Origin: Geobacillus thermoleovorans
GTDB lineage: Bacteria > Bacillota > Bacilli > Bacillales > Anoxybacillaceae
Assembly (NCBI RefSeq): GCF_001610955.1
Contig: NZ_CP014335.1
Span: forward strand, 1,986,001-2,050,000
Reading direction: 5' to 3'
DNA: 64,000 bases
Shown here: positions 17,913-27,507 of the stretch, piece after piece
Position numbering within the stretch: position 1 is the stretch's first letter
How the letters are laid out: each line of letters begins with the position of its first letter
Translations under genes and position numbers: made by a program
Notes under the pieces: model-generated
What the model was told of the DNA's origin: nothing
The model's database searches: none
The model's input: only the letters and a program-made list of their open reading frames with translations

Positions 17913-19915
17913 GGATTTTTCACCTTCTCAAAAAAGTATCCTTCCTCAATTTTCGTATATTGTTCTTCCTCATCAAAGTTTAAAATATAAGATTTTTCAA
18001 TAAACGGAGCGAGTTCACTATAAAAATCGCTTGTGATCTCTGTATCCGTTGATAAAATGATGACTTGGTCGCTTAGCTTCGTAAAGTAATGTTGTACAAG
18101 GTTAGACCGGTGAATGCTGTCCAAGCGTGCTAATGGCGTATCAATGACAAACGGAATCTGGCTTCCCGATACTTTCGTCAACGCCCAAATCATCGCCAAA
18201 GCAATCAACTGCTTCTCGCCCTCGGACCTTGACATTAAATCAACTTCGTGGCCTTCTTTGTTATAAATGGTCAACGTGAATTTTTCAGGATGGAACTTCA
18301 CTTCGCCAAATTCACTTTTCCGGAACATTTGCTCCATAATCGATTCTACCTGGAGTTTTAATTGTTTGGCTTTCAACAACGTCACTTGGTCGATAAACTC
18401 TTGTGTTGCGCTACGGAGCTTGTTTAACAACTGGATTTTTTGCTCGACCGGCCCGAGTTCATCCCTTAGCTTTTGCTTTTCTGTAATTTCACGTTGAAGC
18501 TTTGTATGTTCGTCACGCAACCGGCGAATGACTGAAAACACATGTTTCTTTTTTTGCCGCAACTCCCCAAGTTGCTGATGGTATTCCTTAATTTGCTCAT
18601 CAAGTTCGGTTGTATCCACCGCATCAGGAGCCTCATCAAATTGAGCTCTATACTTTTCCAACATATCCTCCGCCTTTTTCATTTCCTCGAGAACCGTGCG
18701 AATGTTCTGCGTTTTCGCTTCAGGGTACTGCAATAAAAAGTGATAATCCTTATTTGATAAATCATGAATAACTTTTACATCTTCTTTAAGGAGCGTCCGT
18801 TGAATGTTATTTAACTGCGCCCAAATGTCCTTTCCTTTCGCTTTTAATTGGTTTTTTTGATTTTTTAAGAGAGGTGGAAAAACACTCACTTCCAGAAGTT
18901 TCTCAATAAACTGCTCGTATGGCGCAAACTGCATTTTTTCTTTATATTTCGCATCTAAATATTCCCGTTCTTTTCTTATGTTTTGTTTTAGTTGGCGAAT
19001 TGCCGGAAGCAAGACCAATTGATACAGTTCTTTCTCTTTAAACTTTTTCAAAAAGGCCCGATATTGATTGACCTTTTCTTCATATTCGCCGATCCATCGG
19101 CTCAATTCTTGCTTTGTCGCGCTCGATTGCGCAATAAGCTGCCGCCGCTCACGCTCAAGCTGCCTTACTTGATCGGACAGCACAGCTAACTGTTCATCGA
19201 TCTTAGTTTCTTCATCTTTGTATTTATCAAGCTTGTCACTTATTTCATCAGCGCGGTCAAGAATCGCCTCAATGTCGCTATCTTTCACTTGTTTCTTTAG
19301 ATCCCTTGCTAACTCCCTAGATATGTAATCCAAATCCTTTAATAATTGATTGTAAAGCTCCAAAGAAACGACTTTTTGAATGGCGCGGATCGTCTCTGTG
19401 CTGTCTTGTTCGCCGACTAAATCGCGAATTTTTTCCGCGTCAAAGATGAAAAATTGTGATACATCCATTGGGATGCGTTGGTCAATAAACTCGTAAAATG
19501 CTTGCTCTGTCGTGGCAATTTCCCTCACTTTCTGCATCTCTTCATTTAATTGATAGATGCGACGTGTTTCCTTAAGATCACGATGGTCAAACACTACCTC
19601 AATGGCATAGCTCCCCGTATGATCGGTGAAAGCAAGTTCAACGGCTCCTTCGTTTCCTCCCTCGGCAAGATGCTTTTTGTTTACTGCATTTCGAAGCAAT
19701 TCCTCATACTCTTTAGCCTTGAATTTGCGGCGGCCATAAAAACAAATAAAGATTGCATTAATTAATGACGTTTTTCCGTGGCCGTTTAATCCTCCAATTA
19801 ATATAATATTTTTCTTGTATACCGAAGACGGCTCTTTTTTCCGGTCGCGAAAATGAAGAATCTGCTCCCCATAATAAGGGCGATAGTTTTTAAATTTTAT
19901 ATACTCAAAAATCAT
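17900..19915 (-). CDS. Second DndD-like SMC-type ATPase
   Basis: 671 residues. P-loop GGLNGHGKTS (41-50), long coiled coils, signature SRSEGEKQLIALAM, and Walker B IPFVIDTPLARLDS. The N-terminal FKNYRPYYGEQILHF and the C-terminal LSDQVIILSTDTEI resemble DndD closely, yet the sequence is clearly different from the dndD at 13901. It is flanked by a 57-residue gene upstream and a DndE-like gene downstream. It is probably part of the restriction or effector half of the island, rather than a modification enzyme. GGTAAGGAGAG precedes the start. Confidence 0.8.
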   Translation of the reverse strand: MIFEYIKFKNYRPYYGEQILHFRDRKKEPSSVYKKNIILIGGLNGHGKTSLINAIFICFYGRRKFKAKEYEELLRNAVNKKHLAEGGNEGAVELAFTDHTGSYAIEVVFDHRDLKETRRIYQLNEEMQKVREIATTEQAFYEFIDQRIPMDVSQFFIFDAEKIRDLVGEQDSTETIRAIQKVVSLELYNQLLKDLDYISRELARDLKKQVKDSDIEAILDRADEISDKLDKYKDEETKIDEQLAVLSDQVRQLERERRQLIAQSSATKQELSRWIGEYEEKVNQYRAFLKKFKEKELYQLVLLPAIRQLKQNIRKEREYLDAKYKEKMQFAPYEQFIEKLLEVSVFPPLLKNQKNQLKAKGKDIWAQLNNIQRTLLKEDVKVIHDLSNKDYHFLLQYPEAKTQNIRTVLEEMKKAEDMLEKYRAQFDEAPDAVDTTELDEQIKEYHQQLGELRQKKKHVFSVIRRLRDEHTKLQREITEKQKLRDELGPVEQKIQLLNKLRSATQEFIDQVTLLKAKQLKLQVESIMEQMFRKSEFGEVKFHPEKFTLTIYNKEGHEVDLMSRSEGEKQLIALAMIWALTKVSGSQIPFVIDTPLARLDSIHRSNLVQHYFTKLSDQVIILSTDTEITSDFYSELAPFIEKSYILNFDEEEQYTKIEEGYFFEKVKNPWLV

Positions 19916-19932
19916 GACCCTCTCTCCTTACC

Positions 19933-20106
19933 TCATTTCGTCCATTCGTCAATTTTACGCTTAATATCCTTATAGATACCACTTCTTGTGTACATATTTC
20001 TATCCGCATATTCTTTCTCAATAAGAAACAGCTGTTTAAGATAGGAAGGATGGACACCATGTTTTTGGCATATAGATTCCAGAAGTTTTTCATCATCCTT
20101 ATGCAT
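19933..20106 (-). CDS. 57-residue protein, first gene of the DndD-like module
   Basis: A short frame that length cut-offs would miss. It starts MHKDDEKLLESICQKHG and ends KRKIDEWTK. GGGGGG lies 7 bases before the ATG, and the stop is 17 bp before the DndD-like gene. It is charged and helical, with an HPSYLKQLFLIEKEYADR segment. I recall small proteins of this kind annotated only as associated with DNA modification systems; no function is known to me. Confidence 0.7.
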   Translation of the reverse strand: MHKDDEKLLESICQKHGVHPSYLKQLFLIEKEYADRNMYTRSGIYKDIKRKIDEWTK

Positions 20107-20271
20107 TGCTGTTCCCCCCTTTTTATACCTTTTGACTTAAATTAGTGTCTTTTGTTCCACAAAAATATACAATTGATGGGATCCATAGCTACAAAAACTG
20201 CTTTATAATATAGGTTGATAATTCCTATTTTCATATTATACTATATCTTTTAGAAAATATATACAGGTGGG
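20107..20271. promoter_or_regulatory. Divergent promoter region of the effector genes
   Basis: 165 AT-rich bases separate the minus-strand DndD-like module from the plus-strand AddB-like/helicase pair. TATAAT-like stretches occur (TTATACT), but I cannot assign exact hexamers. Confidence 0.3.
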
Positions 20272-23112
20272 ATGAACTTGGAAATACTTTGTACTCCTTA
20301 TACAGACGACGTAGACAAATGGCTTAATAAAAATATTAGTTTCTACAGTCAAAAAAAAATACTCCATATTGTACCAACCCTTATTTTGTATCGAAAGAGA
20401 TTGCAAAGTTACAGAAATCAACACAAAGAGTTATTTCAAAATAATGAAACTGATTTTCGAACAGCAGCTAAAACATTAGAACAAAAAGGAATTTTCCTTT
20501 ATGAAATGGACCGTTTCCTGCTAAAATTAATCAAAACTGGACCATATACCGTTTTGTCCAAACGAGAATCTGCAGTAATAATTGGGCGGGTTTTAGAAAG
20601 TCATTCATTCTCTAATAATATTGCTTGGAAAGCATCATTACAAGATATCTCTGAGTGCTTCATTACACTTTCGCAAAGCGGCCTATCCCTAGAGGAAATT
20701 CGCGCTCTTGATGCTACACAGTCGTGGAGACTCGTTTGCGACTTGTATGAAAATTATTTAGCAGAGCTTTCACAACAAGGTGTACTTGACTACGGACAGG
20801 CGTGTGTACGGCTTCTTCAAGAATACGACTTTGAAAGTTTTGACATGCTTTTGCTTGATGGTGCCTTCTTGCCCATATTGCCAAAACATCAAATGCTCAT
20901 CAACCGTTTTCAAAAACTGGATAAAAAAATTATTTGCTTTATTCCTATCGACCTGGACTTTCCGAACAACCCTGCGTTCGAAGCAGTTAAAACAACCTAT
21001 GTGAACTTCGCACCTATGGCAGAGTGGAAATCGATAAAATCACAACAAATTGCCCATAGTACTGTCCGGCGGCTGGCGCAGTCCATTTTTCACTCCAAAG
21101 TTAATGAGATTAGCGACCGTTCAGTAACAGTATTGCGTTTCATTTCCGAAGAAGAAGAACTCGACTATATTGTTGAACGTGCGGGCAAACTGATCGAACA
21201 AGGAGCAGCAAAACCTCATGAAATTGCCTTAATTACACCGAATCCAATGGAGCTACGACCGACGGTTCGAGAACTTGCCGAAATCTATGGAATTGCGATG
21301 GAAGTTCCTGAACGTTCATTGATTCATCTTCCTCATGGAAGAGCCGTTTTTAATTTGCTCAAAATCCATACCGATGACCGTATCGGAGTGCTAGAACTCC
21401 CTCATTTTATAGATATAAACATGGTTCTTGAACTCATTGAAGGTGATTTAATACAGATCCCTGATAAAGCTGTGTTTCAGTGCATCGTCGATCTGCAGGC
21501 CTTTTTCGAGGACTGTAAAACATTTACGGATTGGTTCAACAAAATCGACGAACTAATTGCAGCGAAGGATCAAATAAATGATGATTATACATCTCACCCA
21601 TTATATTACATTGGCAAGGACACATTAATTAACGTAAAAAATATAATTGAAATCATTGCAGCGATCAGTTCCGATTTAATGTCCGCATCGGATATGACGT
21701 TTACAGAACATCTTGACCATATTGTTCGTTACTTTGAAGAATCACCTTATACAAATGAAATAGAGGAGGAAATCAAAGAGCGGCTTGCAGAAATTGTGGA
21801 AGAATTGACTCTTCATAACCATCTTGCAATTACTCGTTCCGAATTTGCAAGACGCATTTATGCGGTTTTGAATGACAAGCAACATGAAAAAGAGAATGAT
21901 AAAAGAAAAGTACGACTGAGCAAAGTTTTGGTCACCGGACCAAACAACGTAGAGTACCAAAAATACGAATATGTTTTTATTACCCGATTCAACCAGCATA
22001 TGTATCCAGAACGGATTGCTTATACATGGCCGATGTCGGCGGATATTGAGCGAAAAATTTTAAACGCCGCCACTGTACAAAAGTTTTCGAATGAAATTTC
22101 CTTGTTGCGTTATTATGCAGACCGCTCAGTATATTATATCTATACTGCTCTACAAGCAGCGAAAAAGTCTGTTTTTATTTGCTATTCGCGGTTTGAGGAC
22201 GGAATTAAATTATCCCCGTCTCATTACTTATATGACATAGCTAAAGCACTCGGAATTGGGGAAACAGACGACGACGACCTGTCATCCATTGAAAACCTAT
22301 TAGAAAAAGAAGGTCTGCTATTTGACGCCGGCAGACTTTCCGATGCTCAGGCTTTGCCATTCTATGAACAAAACCTGCCGCCTTTGTCTAAGGATAAAAT
22401 CATCACGATTGAAGATGTTGCAGTTTACCAACTCTGTCCAAGGCGATTTTACTACGAAAAAAACTTGGAGCATGAATACGTATATTCATCCGCCTTCCAC
22501 CTTCAAAACTATGCAGCTTCTTTTTTGTATGAGAAGGCTGTTGTTTTATTAGTAAATCAGTTTCCTGAAGTCTCCAAGGAAAATATGCATACAATTACGC
22601 ATGCCTTGCCTAATATTATTGCTCATGCAGAGAAAGAACTAAAAACTGTTTTTCCAATGGCGCAGCGTTATTGGGAAGATGTAAAAATGCGTGTTCATTT
22701 CCATCTGCAAGGATTGCTTAACCAAATATTATCAAACTCGGATTATAACCGGGCATCATTATCCATTACAAAACAAAGACAAGAAGCGAAAATTAAAGGA
22801 TATACATTTGTCGGCGAGCGTCAATTGCGCGTTTCCTATCCAACAATCACTCATTATTACTCTATTACCAATATGAGGAAGATATTATCATTCTCTGCAA
22901 ATGAAACGAGGGATGAACAGCAAAAGCTCGATCAAGTTAAAAAGGATTACTTTGATTTGCTTAGCAGGTTTTGCCGAAAAGAACGCGCGGCAGAACAATC
23001 ATTATCCTATTACGCACAACAAATCGAATCAGGCCACTTTTCTAAAAAAGCTGGAGCGCACTGCCGCTACTGCGCTTTTGAAAATGCCTGTAAAGAAAAG
23101 GGAGTAGGCTGA
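20272..23112 (+). CDS. AddB/RexB-like protein with Fe-S-type cysteines, nuclease motif apparently lost
   Basis: 946 residues. Its general plan is that of the AddB subunit of AddAB helicase-nucleases. Four cysteines, C722 (YQLCPRRFYYEK), C931, C934 and C940 (CRYCAFENAC), have the spacing of the AddB iron-sulfur staple. Between them the expected G-x-IDR and DYK nuclease motifs are not recognisable (the region reads YTFVGERQLRVSYPTITHYY), so the nuclease may be dead. No P-loop at the N-terminus. ATG 20272 is adjacent to the AGGTGG site; the TTG at 20278 has better spacing. The helicase gene follows 3 bp later. Confidence 0.7.
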   Translation: MNLEILCTPYTDDVDKWLNKNISFYSQKKILHIVPTLILYRKRLQSYRNQHKELFQNNETDFRTAAKTLEQKGIFLYEMDRFLLKLIKTGPYTVLSKRESAVIIGRVLESHSFSNNIAWKASLQDISECFITLSQSGLSLEEIRALDATQSWRLVCDLYENYLAELSQQGVLDYGQACVRLLQEYDFESFDMLLLDGAFLPILPKHQMLINRFQKLDKKIICFIPIDLDFPNNPAFEAVKTTYVNFAPMAEWKSIKSQQIAHSTVRRLAQSIFHSKVNEISDRSVTVLRFISEEEELDYIVERAGKLIEQGAAKPHEIALITPNPMELRPTVRELAEIYGIAMEVPERSLIHLPHGRAVFNLLKIHTDDRIGVLELPHFIDINMVLELIEGDLIQIPDKAVFQCIVDLQAFFEDCKTFTDWFNKIDELIAAKDQINDDYTSHPLYYIGKDTLINVKNIIEIIAAISSDLMSASDMTFTEHLDHIVRYFEESPYTNEIEEEIKERLAEIVEELTLHNHLAITRSEFARRIYAVLNDKQHEKENDKRKVRLSKVLVTGPNNVEYQKYEYVFITRFNQHMYPERIAYTWPMSADIERKILNAATVQKFSNEISLLRYYADRSVYYIYTALQAAKKSVFICYSRFEDGIKLSPSHYLYDIAKALGIGETDDDDLSSIENLLEKEGLLFDAGRLSDAQALPFYEQNLPPLSKDKIITIEDVAVYQLCPRRFYYEKNLEHEYVYSSAFHLQNYAASFLYEKAVVLLVNQFPEVSKENMHTITHALPNIIAHAEKELKTVFPMAQRYWEDVKMRVHFHLQGLLNQILSNSDYNRASLSITKQRQEAKIKGYTFVGERQLRVSYPTITHYYSITNMRKILSFSANETRDEQQKLDQVKKDYFDLLSRFCRKERAAEQSLSYYAQQIESGHFSKKAGAHCRYCAFENACKEKGVG

Positions 23113-23115
23113 GAC

Positions 23116-25176
23116 ATGAATCTGACAGAAGAACAGCAAGCAGTGATTGATGCAAACAGCCGAAAAATTCTAGTTAAAGCCGGTGCTGGAACTGGGAAGA
23201 CAGAAGTATTGACTCGGCGAATTGTTCGGTTAATCGAGGAAGACCCATCTTTATCCATCACGGAGATGGCGATCATTACGTTTACGAATAAAGCAACAGA
23301 AGAATTGCAAGCACGATTAAAAAATCGCCTTTATGCTAAATGGAGCAGTTGTTCATCAGAAAGCGAGCGGAAGCGGTTTCGATACGAACTTGAACTGCTC
23401 AACTCTTCCCAAATTTCGACCATTCATAAGTTTTGCAAGAACATTTTAAGTGAAGCAGGGCCTTATTATTTAGATGATGTACTGTTTAATCCAAACTTCC
23501 ATATAAAAAATGATTCACATAAACAGGCAATTACTGAAGTCATCGAAGTTTGGATTCAAGAAAAAAGAGCCAATAACGAGCCTGTAGAACATCTAAACAT
23601 TATGCCTGTCCATAAGTTAAAAGATATACTTTCGACGTCATATGAATTGCTCCGTACGAAAGGCTTGGACATTGAAACGGTGCTGACTCGTACGAAACGC
23701 TATTCATCGTTGGAAGAGCGGACAGCAAGGAGATTAAAAATAGAGCTGGTTGAATTGCTAAAACGCATTCATGAACACCATTATTTGCTTAAATATAACT
23801 CGTTAGACGTCGATGATCTTCTTGAGTACTGCTATAAAATACTCAAAAACGATTATGGTTTATTGCGGAAAATCCAGCAAAAGTACAGATACATCTTTAT
23901 TGATGAATTTCAAGATACGTCGCTATACCAAGCGGAAATGGTAAAATTAATTTGCGATGGATCCGACGATGCCCCTGCCTTATTTCTCGTCGGCGATTTG
24001 AAACAATCGATCTATGAGTTTCGTGGGGCTGATACCGACTCATACTCGAAAATTGAGGAATGGATTGCCAAGGACGGCATGGTGCTGACATTATCAACAA
24101 ACTGGCGCTCCAATCCGTCGCTAGTAATGTTTGTCAACACCGTCTTTGACCGCATTAAGAAAAAAGAAAGCGGTAATTATACTTTTTACCAGGAACCGCT
24201 AAAACCAAAAGAAGAGGGGGCCCATATAAGCTTTAGCGAAATATCGGAATGGATTCTATGCAATCCGACGGAATCGCAGGCGAAAAAAGTAGCTGAGTGG
24301 CTGAAGAAAAAATTAAGCAACGACGATCCTAGCCGTTATTGTCTGTTATTTCGAAAGAACTTTGAGATTAAAGCATTTGAGAAAGAGTTTACAAATCAAA
24401 AAATTCCTTTCAAGGTGATTGGAAGCGGAGACTTTTACAACTGCCGGGAAATCATCGATGCCCTGAAGCTGCTCCAATATCTATACATGCCGACAATGAG
24501 CAAATACGCTTTTGAGGCATTGGGTACTATTTTTATTAATTATGATCGCAGTAAACTCGACGAACTTTATAGAAATATAAAGCCGTTAATCCCAAAATTC
24601 ACACCAGCGCAAATATTAGACTATATTTATAAATTTACCCTTGCCCATAAAGCATATCCAAAACAAGCTTATGCCAATCTCGTAAAATTAAAACAGCTTG
24701 CAAGAGATTTAGGTTTCAATGAACACATTACCTTAGGGCAGTTCATCCAATGGCTCTCAGCTATGATTCAGGCGGAGAAAGATGAACCGCAGGCAGATGT
24801 TTTGGATGTTGATTCCGATGACCGGTATGTAACAATGATGACGATTCATAAGGCTAAGGGGCTCGAGTTTCCGATTGTGATCCTTCCAAATTTGGATCAA
24901 AGCATTAGCCAGCGGGCGCTAAATCCTGAAATTTTATATCATCGTCATCAAATGACACTCGAATTTTGTTATGAAAAATATTATTCAACAGGTACAAAAA
25001 TTGTTTCAAAAAACTATGAGGAAGCTGTAAACTTAAATCAATATTCAATTTATTCGGAGGAACTGCGAGTGTTATACGTTGCCTTAACACGAGCCAAGGA
25101 AAAACTTGTACTCGTTGGCTCTGCGAACTGTCCAGAAAGCAAAATTTGCTATCAAAATTGGCTAAAAATCGATTAG
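23116..25176 (+). CDS. UvrD/AddA-like superfamily 1 helicase, no nuclease domain
   Basis: 686 residues. All SF1A motifs are visible: Walker A GAGTGKT (23-29), TFTNKA, Walker B IDEFQDT (262-268), LVGDLKQSIYEFRGAD, TNWRS, TIHKAKGLEFP and VLYVALTRAKEKL. The protein ends soon after motif VI, so it lacks the C-terminal PD-(D/E)xK domain of AddA. With the preceding AddB-like gene it probably forms an AddAB-like complex for DNA processing in the phosphorothioation defence. Its last codons form one arm of the terminator shared with the convergent gene. Confidence 0.88.
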   Translation: MNLTEEQQAVIDANSRKILVKAGAGTGKTEVLTRRIVRLIEEDPSLSITEMAIITFTNKATEELQARLKNRLYAKWSSCSSESERKRFRYELELLNSSQISTIHKFCKNILSEAGPYYLDDVLFNPNFHIKNDSHKQAITEVIEVWIQEKRANNEPVEHLNIMPVHKLKDILSTSYELLRTKGLDIETVLTRTKRYSSLEERTARRLKIELVELLKRIHEHHYLLKYNSLDVDDLLEYCYKILKNDYGLLRKIQQKYRYIFIDEFQDTSLYQAEMVKLICDGSDDAPALFLVGDLKQSIYEFRGADTDSYSKIEEWIAKDGMVLTLSTNWRSNPSLVMFVNTVFDRIKKKESGNYTFYQEPLKPKEEGAHISFSEISEWILCNPTESQAKKVAEWLKKKLSNDDPSRYCLLFRKNFEIKAFEKEFTNQKIPFKVIGSGDFYNCREIIDALKLLQYLYMPTMSKYAFEALGTIFINYDRSKLDELYRNIKPLIPKFTPAQILDYIYKFTLAHKAYPKQAYANLVKLKQLARDLGFNEHITLGQFIQWLSAMIQAEKDEPQADVLDVDSDDRYVTMMTIHKAKGLEFPIVILPNLDQSISQRALNPEILYHRHQMTLEFCYEKYYSTGTKIVSKNYEEAVNLNQYSIYSEELRVLYVALTRAKEKLVLVGSANCPESKICYQNWLKID

Positions 25177-25197
25177 CGTTGCGCTAATCGATTTTTT
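25164..25197. terminator. Perfect hairpin terminator encoding the C-termini of two convergent genes
   Basis: A 14-bp stem, AAAATCGATTAGCG with its complement and a 3-base loop, flanked by A and T runs, works on both strands. It contains the stop codons of the helicase (TAG) and the NERD protein (TAA), whose frames overlap here by 4 bp. Confidence 0.85.
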
Positions 25198-26276
25198 AGC
25201 TTCTTCGTCAGCCATGATGGCTTATTCGCCGTTAACATGATAGGACCGTTGTAGATCTTTCCCTCTATAATCGGTCTCAGCTGTCGTTCATAAACAGCAG
25301 TTGAACGAATAGAGTTAATATCGACAATAAAGAGATAGTCCGTACTCCTACAATAGTCGCTTAACTGTTCCAACTCAAAAAGCTTCAGTGTCAGCCCTCT
25401 TTTTGCCAAAAGCCCTCTGCTTTTTAATAAATCACTAATAAACTCCTTTACTGTTCCTCTTCTCAAGAAGCGATTTAACGGATAGGCAATCGTTATGTTT
25501 CTTGCTGCTCCCGTTTGGCAAAGATGATGGACTCGATCAACAACATAATAAAATTCATCAACATAATGTTCAAAAGAAATCAATTGAACATTCAATATTT
25601 CTTTTCGTTCCTTCTCCTCTTTTCCCGTTTGTTGTTCCTCTTCCAATGATCTATCTACTTGTCCAGAATAATTAACTTTAATCACTGGATAAATAACTTG
25701 TTTTACAATGCGGGCTTCTTCTCGTGAAAGACTGTTAATGGTGAAGAGTTTTTCCATTATGCCGTTGATTTTTTCGTTAAAGACATGACTGTCCTCAAGA
25801 TCTTCCATACAGAACAATTGTCCTAGCGGAATCACCTGATCAATGCACAAGTTGATAATATCAGACGCTGTCAAATCTACAAAAACACATCCTACAGCGA
25901 CTGGAAACTTCAATTTCCCTTGAAAGTTTCCTGCTTGTTCCACTAATTCCTTGTGTTTGCTTAGTAGATTTATTAACTCATTTCGATACTCAATTGCTTG
26001 ACTAAACGGGTTTTTTATACTGACCTCCTTCCCCTGGCTGTATATTTTCCAGTAATCCTTTCTAATTTCCAGAATCGTCTGAGTAGTATAATCCTTTACC
26101 TCTAGTATAAGAATGCCGTAATATTCGTGAAAAAGTATAAAATCTGGATATTTCCCGTTAATTACAGGTTCATAATACACTGTCCATAAATCGTCCAGGT
26201 TTGCTTTTAAAGCATTAAATAGCTTCTCTTCTCCTCTTGTTTTAAATGTCGGACATTCTGGAATAATATACGCCAT
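25173..26276 (-). CDS. NERD-domain nuclease-like protein
   Basis: 367 residues. An N-terminal NERD domain has the PD-(D/E)xK pattern: D45 (KYPDFILF), then E59 and K61 (ILILEVKDY). The C-terminal half has an N-terminus-like helicase-accessory flavour but no Walker motif, so a NERD-UvrD fusion is excluded. NERD proteins are frequent in defence islands. It is convergent with the helicase and probably belongs to the same system as its nuclease. AGAGGGAAAAG precedes the start. Confidence 0.75.
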   Translation of the reverse strand: MAYIIPECPTFKTRGEEKLFNALKANLDDLWTVYYEPVINGKYPDFILFHEYYGILILEVKDYTTQTILEIRKDYWKIYSQGKEVSIKNPFSQAIEYRNELINLLSKHKELVEQAGNFQGKLKFPVAVGCVFVDLTASDIINLCIDQVIPLGQLFCMEDLEDSHVFNEKINGIMEKLFTINSLSREEARIVKQVIYPVIKVNYSGQVDRSLEEEQQTGKEEKERKEILNVQLISFEHYVDEFYYVVDRVHHLCQTGAARNITIAYPLNRFLRRGTVKEFISDLLKSRGLLAKRGLTLKLFELEQLSDYCRSTDYLFIVDINSIRSTAVYERQLRPIIEGKIYNGPIMLTANKPSWLTKKLKNRLAQR

Positions 26277-26498
26277 TTTCTTTTCCCTCTCTCAAACATG
26301 CCATTCGTCACAGAAATTTTATTGAATTTTCTCATGCATTTATTATACCGCTTCTCTGTTTTTAAACAAAACATCATTGTCTCTTCCTCAAAATTCAGCG
26401 TTTGTGTCCTTAATCCAATCAAAATTCCCATACACCCACATACTCCCCCCTCTTTCATCCCATACTAAGAAAAATCGACATAATTCGCGCTTGGGGCT

Positions 26499-26960
26499 AT
26501 GATGGAACACTCGATCCTTTGGCTGCTTGCTGCGGTGGGCATCGGTTTGCTGGGGCTCAGCTTCCGCTTTCTTTCACCAAGGGAAGTATGGCTTTCGTTT
26601 TTGCTGAATGCGTATATTTCCAGTTTGGCAGGCCTGATCGTCAGCGGGGCGGGAATGCTTGCCTATCCGGTGCGGCTGTTTCCAGATTATACGAACGACA
26701 GCGTGATCTTTGAATACTTGCTTTACCCTGTTGTCAGTGTGTACGTTTACGGGACATCGCGCCGCTCGGGCTGGAAGGGGATATGGATGCAGTGCGCCGC
26801 TTATACAGGGGGGATGACGGCGGTCGAGATCCTGTTGGAGCGGCACACCGACCTGATCGAATACCATACGTGGAAGTGGGGATATTCATTCGTCTCGATG
26901 TTTGTCGTGACGCTCGCGGTTCGGGTGATGGCGGGACGGCTGCTGAAAGAAAACGGGTGA
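26499..26960 (+). CDS. CBO0543-like small membrane protein (paralog 1)
   Basis: 153 residues with four or five hydrophobic segments. The tail motif IEYHTWKWGYSFVSMF and the SVYVYGTSRRS turn recall the uncharacterised CBO0543 family. A clear paralog lies at 27508. No ribosome site of full strength is visible. Function unknown. Confidence 0.6.
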   Translation: MMEHSILWLLAAVGIGLLGLSFRFLSPREVWLSFLLNAYISSLAGLIVSGAGMLAYPVRLFPDYTNDSVIFEYLLYPVVSVYVYGTSRRSGWKGIWMQCAAYTGGMTAVEILLERHTDLIEYHTWKWGYSFVSMFVVTLAVRVMAGRLLKENG

Positions 26961-27029
26961 GCTGGCATGTCTATTTCTCCTAGTTGGCGCTATACATATA
27001 GTATAGTTGTCCAAAAGGAGGCGAATAGG

Positions 27030-27362
27030 ATGGTGCTGTTTGACATCAAACACCGCCTGTATTATGAAGCCATCAATTCCGTGCGCCCGAAAATGGCGCC
27101 GATCCGCCAAGACCGGGCTTGGGGGTATGTATGGAAGACTGTGAACGGCGAGCGGGTGAAGTTTTGGATCGATTTCCAGCGCGGACAGTATCTCTATTTT
27201 GAATATGGGCGAAAATGGTATCGAGTGAAGTATTTGCAGGCGGACGGGCGGAAATCAGGAGAAGACATATTGAACGGGGCGATGATTGATTTGACGGTGG
27301 ATGGTCACCAGCTTCTGCTGCTGAAGGGGCGCATCCGCAGCCAGACAGCGCACGCTATGTAA
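27030..27362 (+). CDS. Hypothetical protein, 110 residues
   Basis: The start at 27030 is set by AAAGGAGG 9 bases upstream; a longer in-frame start at 26967 lacks one. The protein is soluble and rich in Trp, Tyr and basic residues (RQDRAWGYVWK, WIDFQRGQYLYFEYGRKWYR). I do not recognise the family. It sits between two paralogous membrane proteins. Confidence 0.55.
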   Translation: MVLFDIKHRLYYEAINSVRPKMAPIRQDRAWGYVWKTVNGERVKFWIDFQRGQYLYFEYGRKWYRVKYLQADGRKSGEDILNGAMIDLTVDGHQLLLLKGRIRSQTAHAM

Positions 27363-27507
27363 AAGCGGTTGCCCCCCGAGCCATCCTACATGAACAGCCG
27401 ACAGACGCGCTTGCGCACACGCCTGATTCCACTCCCGGTGAACTGTGCTATCCCCATTGGCCGCATAGGCTGGGCAACAGTGTGCCCTAACAGGAGAGGG
27501 TGAAGAC

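Noticed and set aside
25173..26276. NERD-UvrD fusion helicase
   Set aside because: No Walker A or B motif in the C-terminal half.
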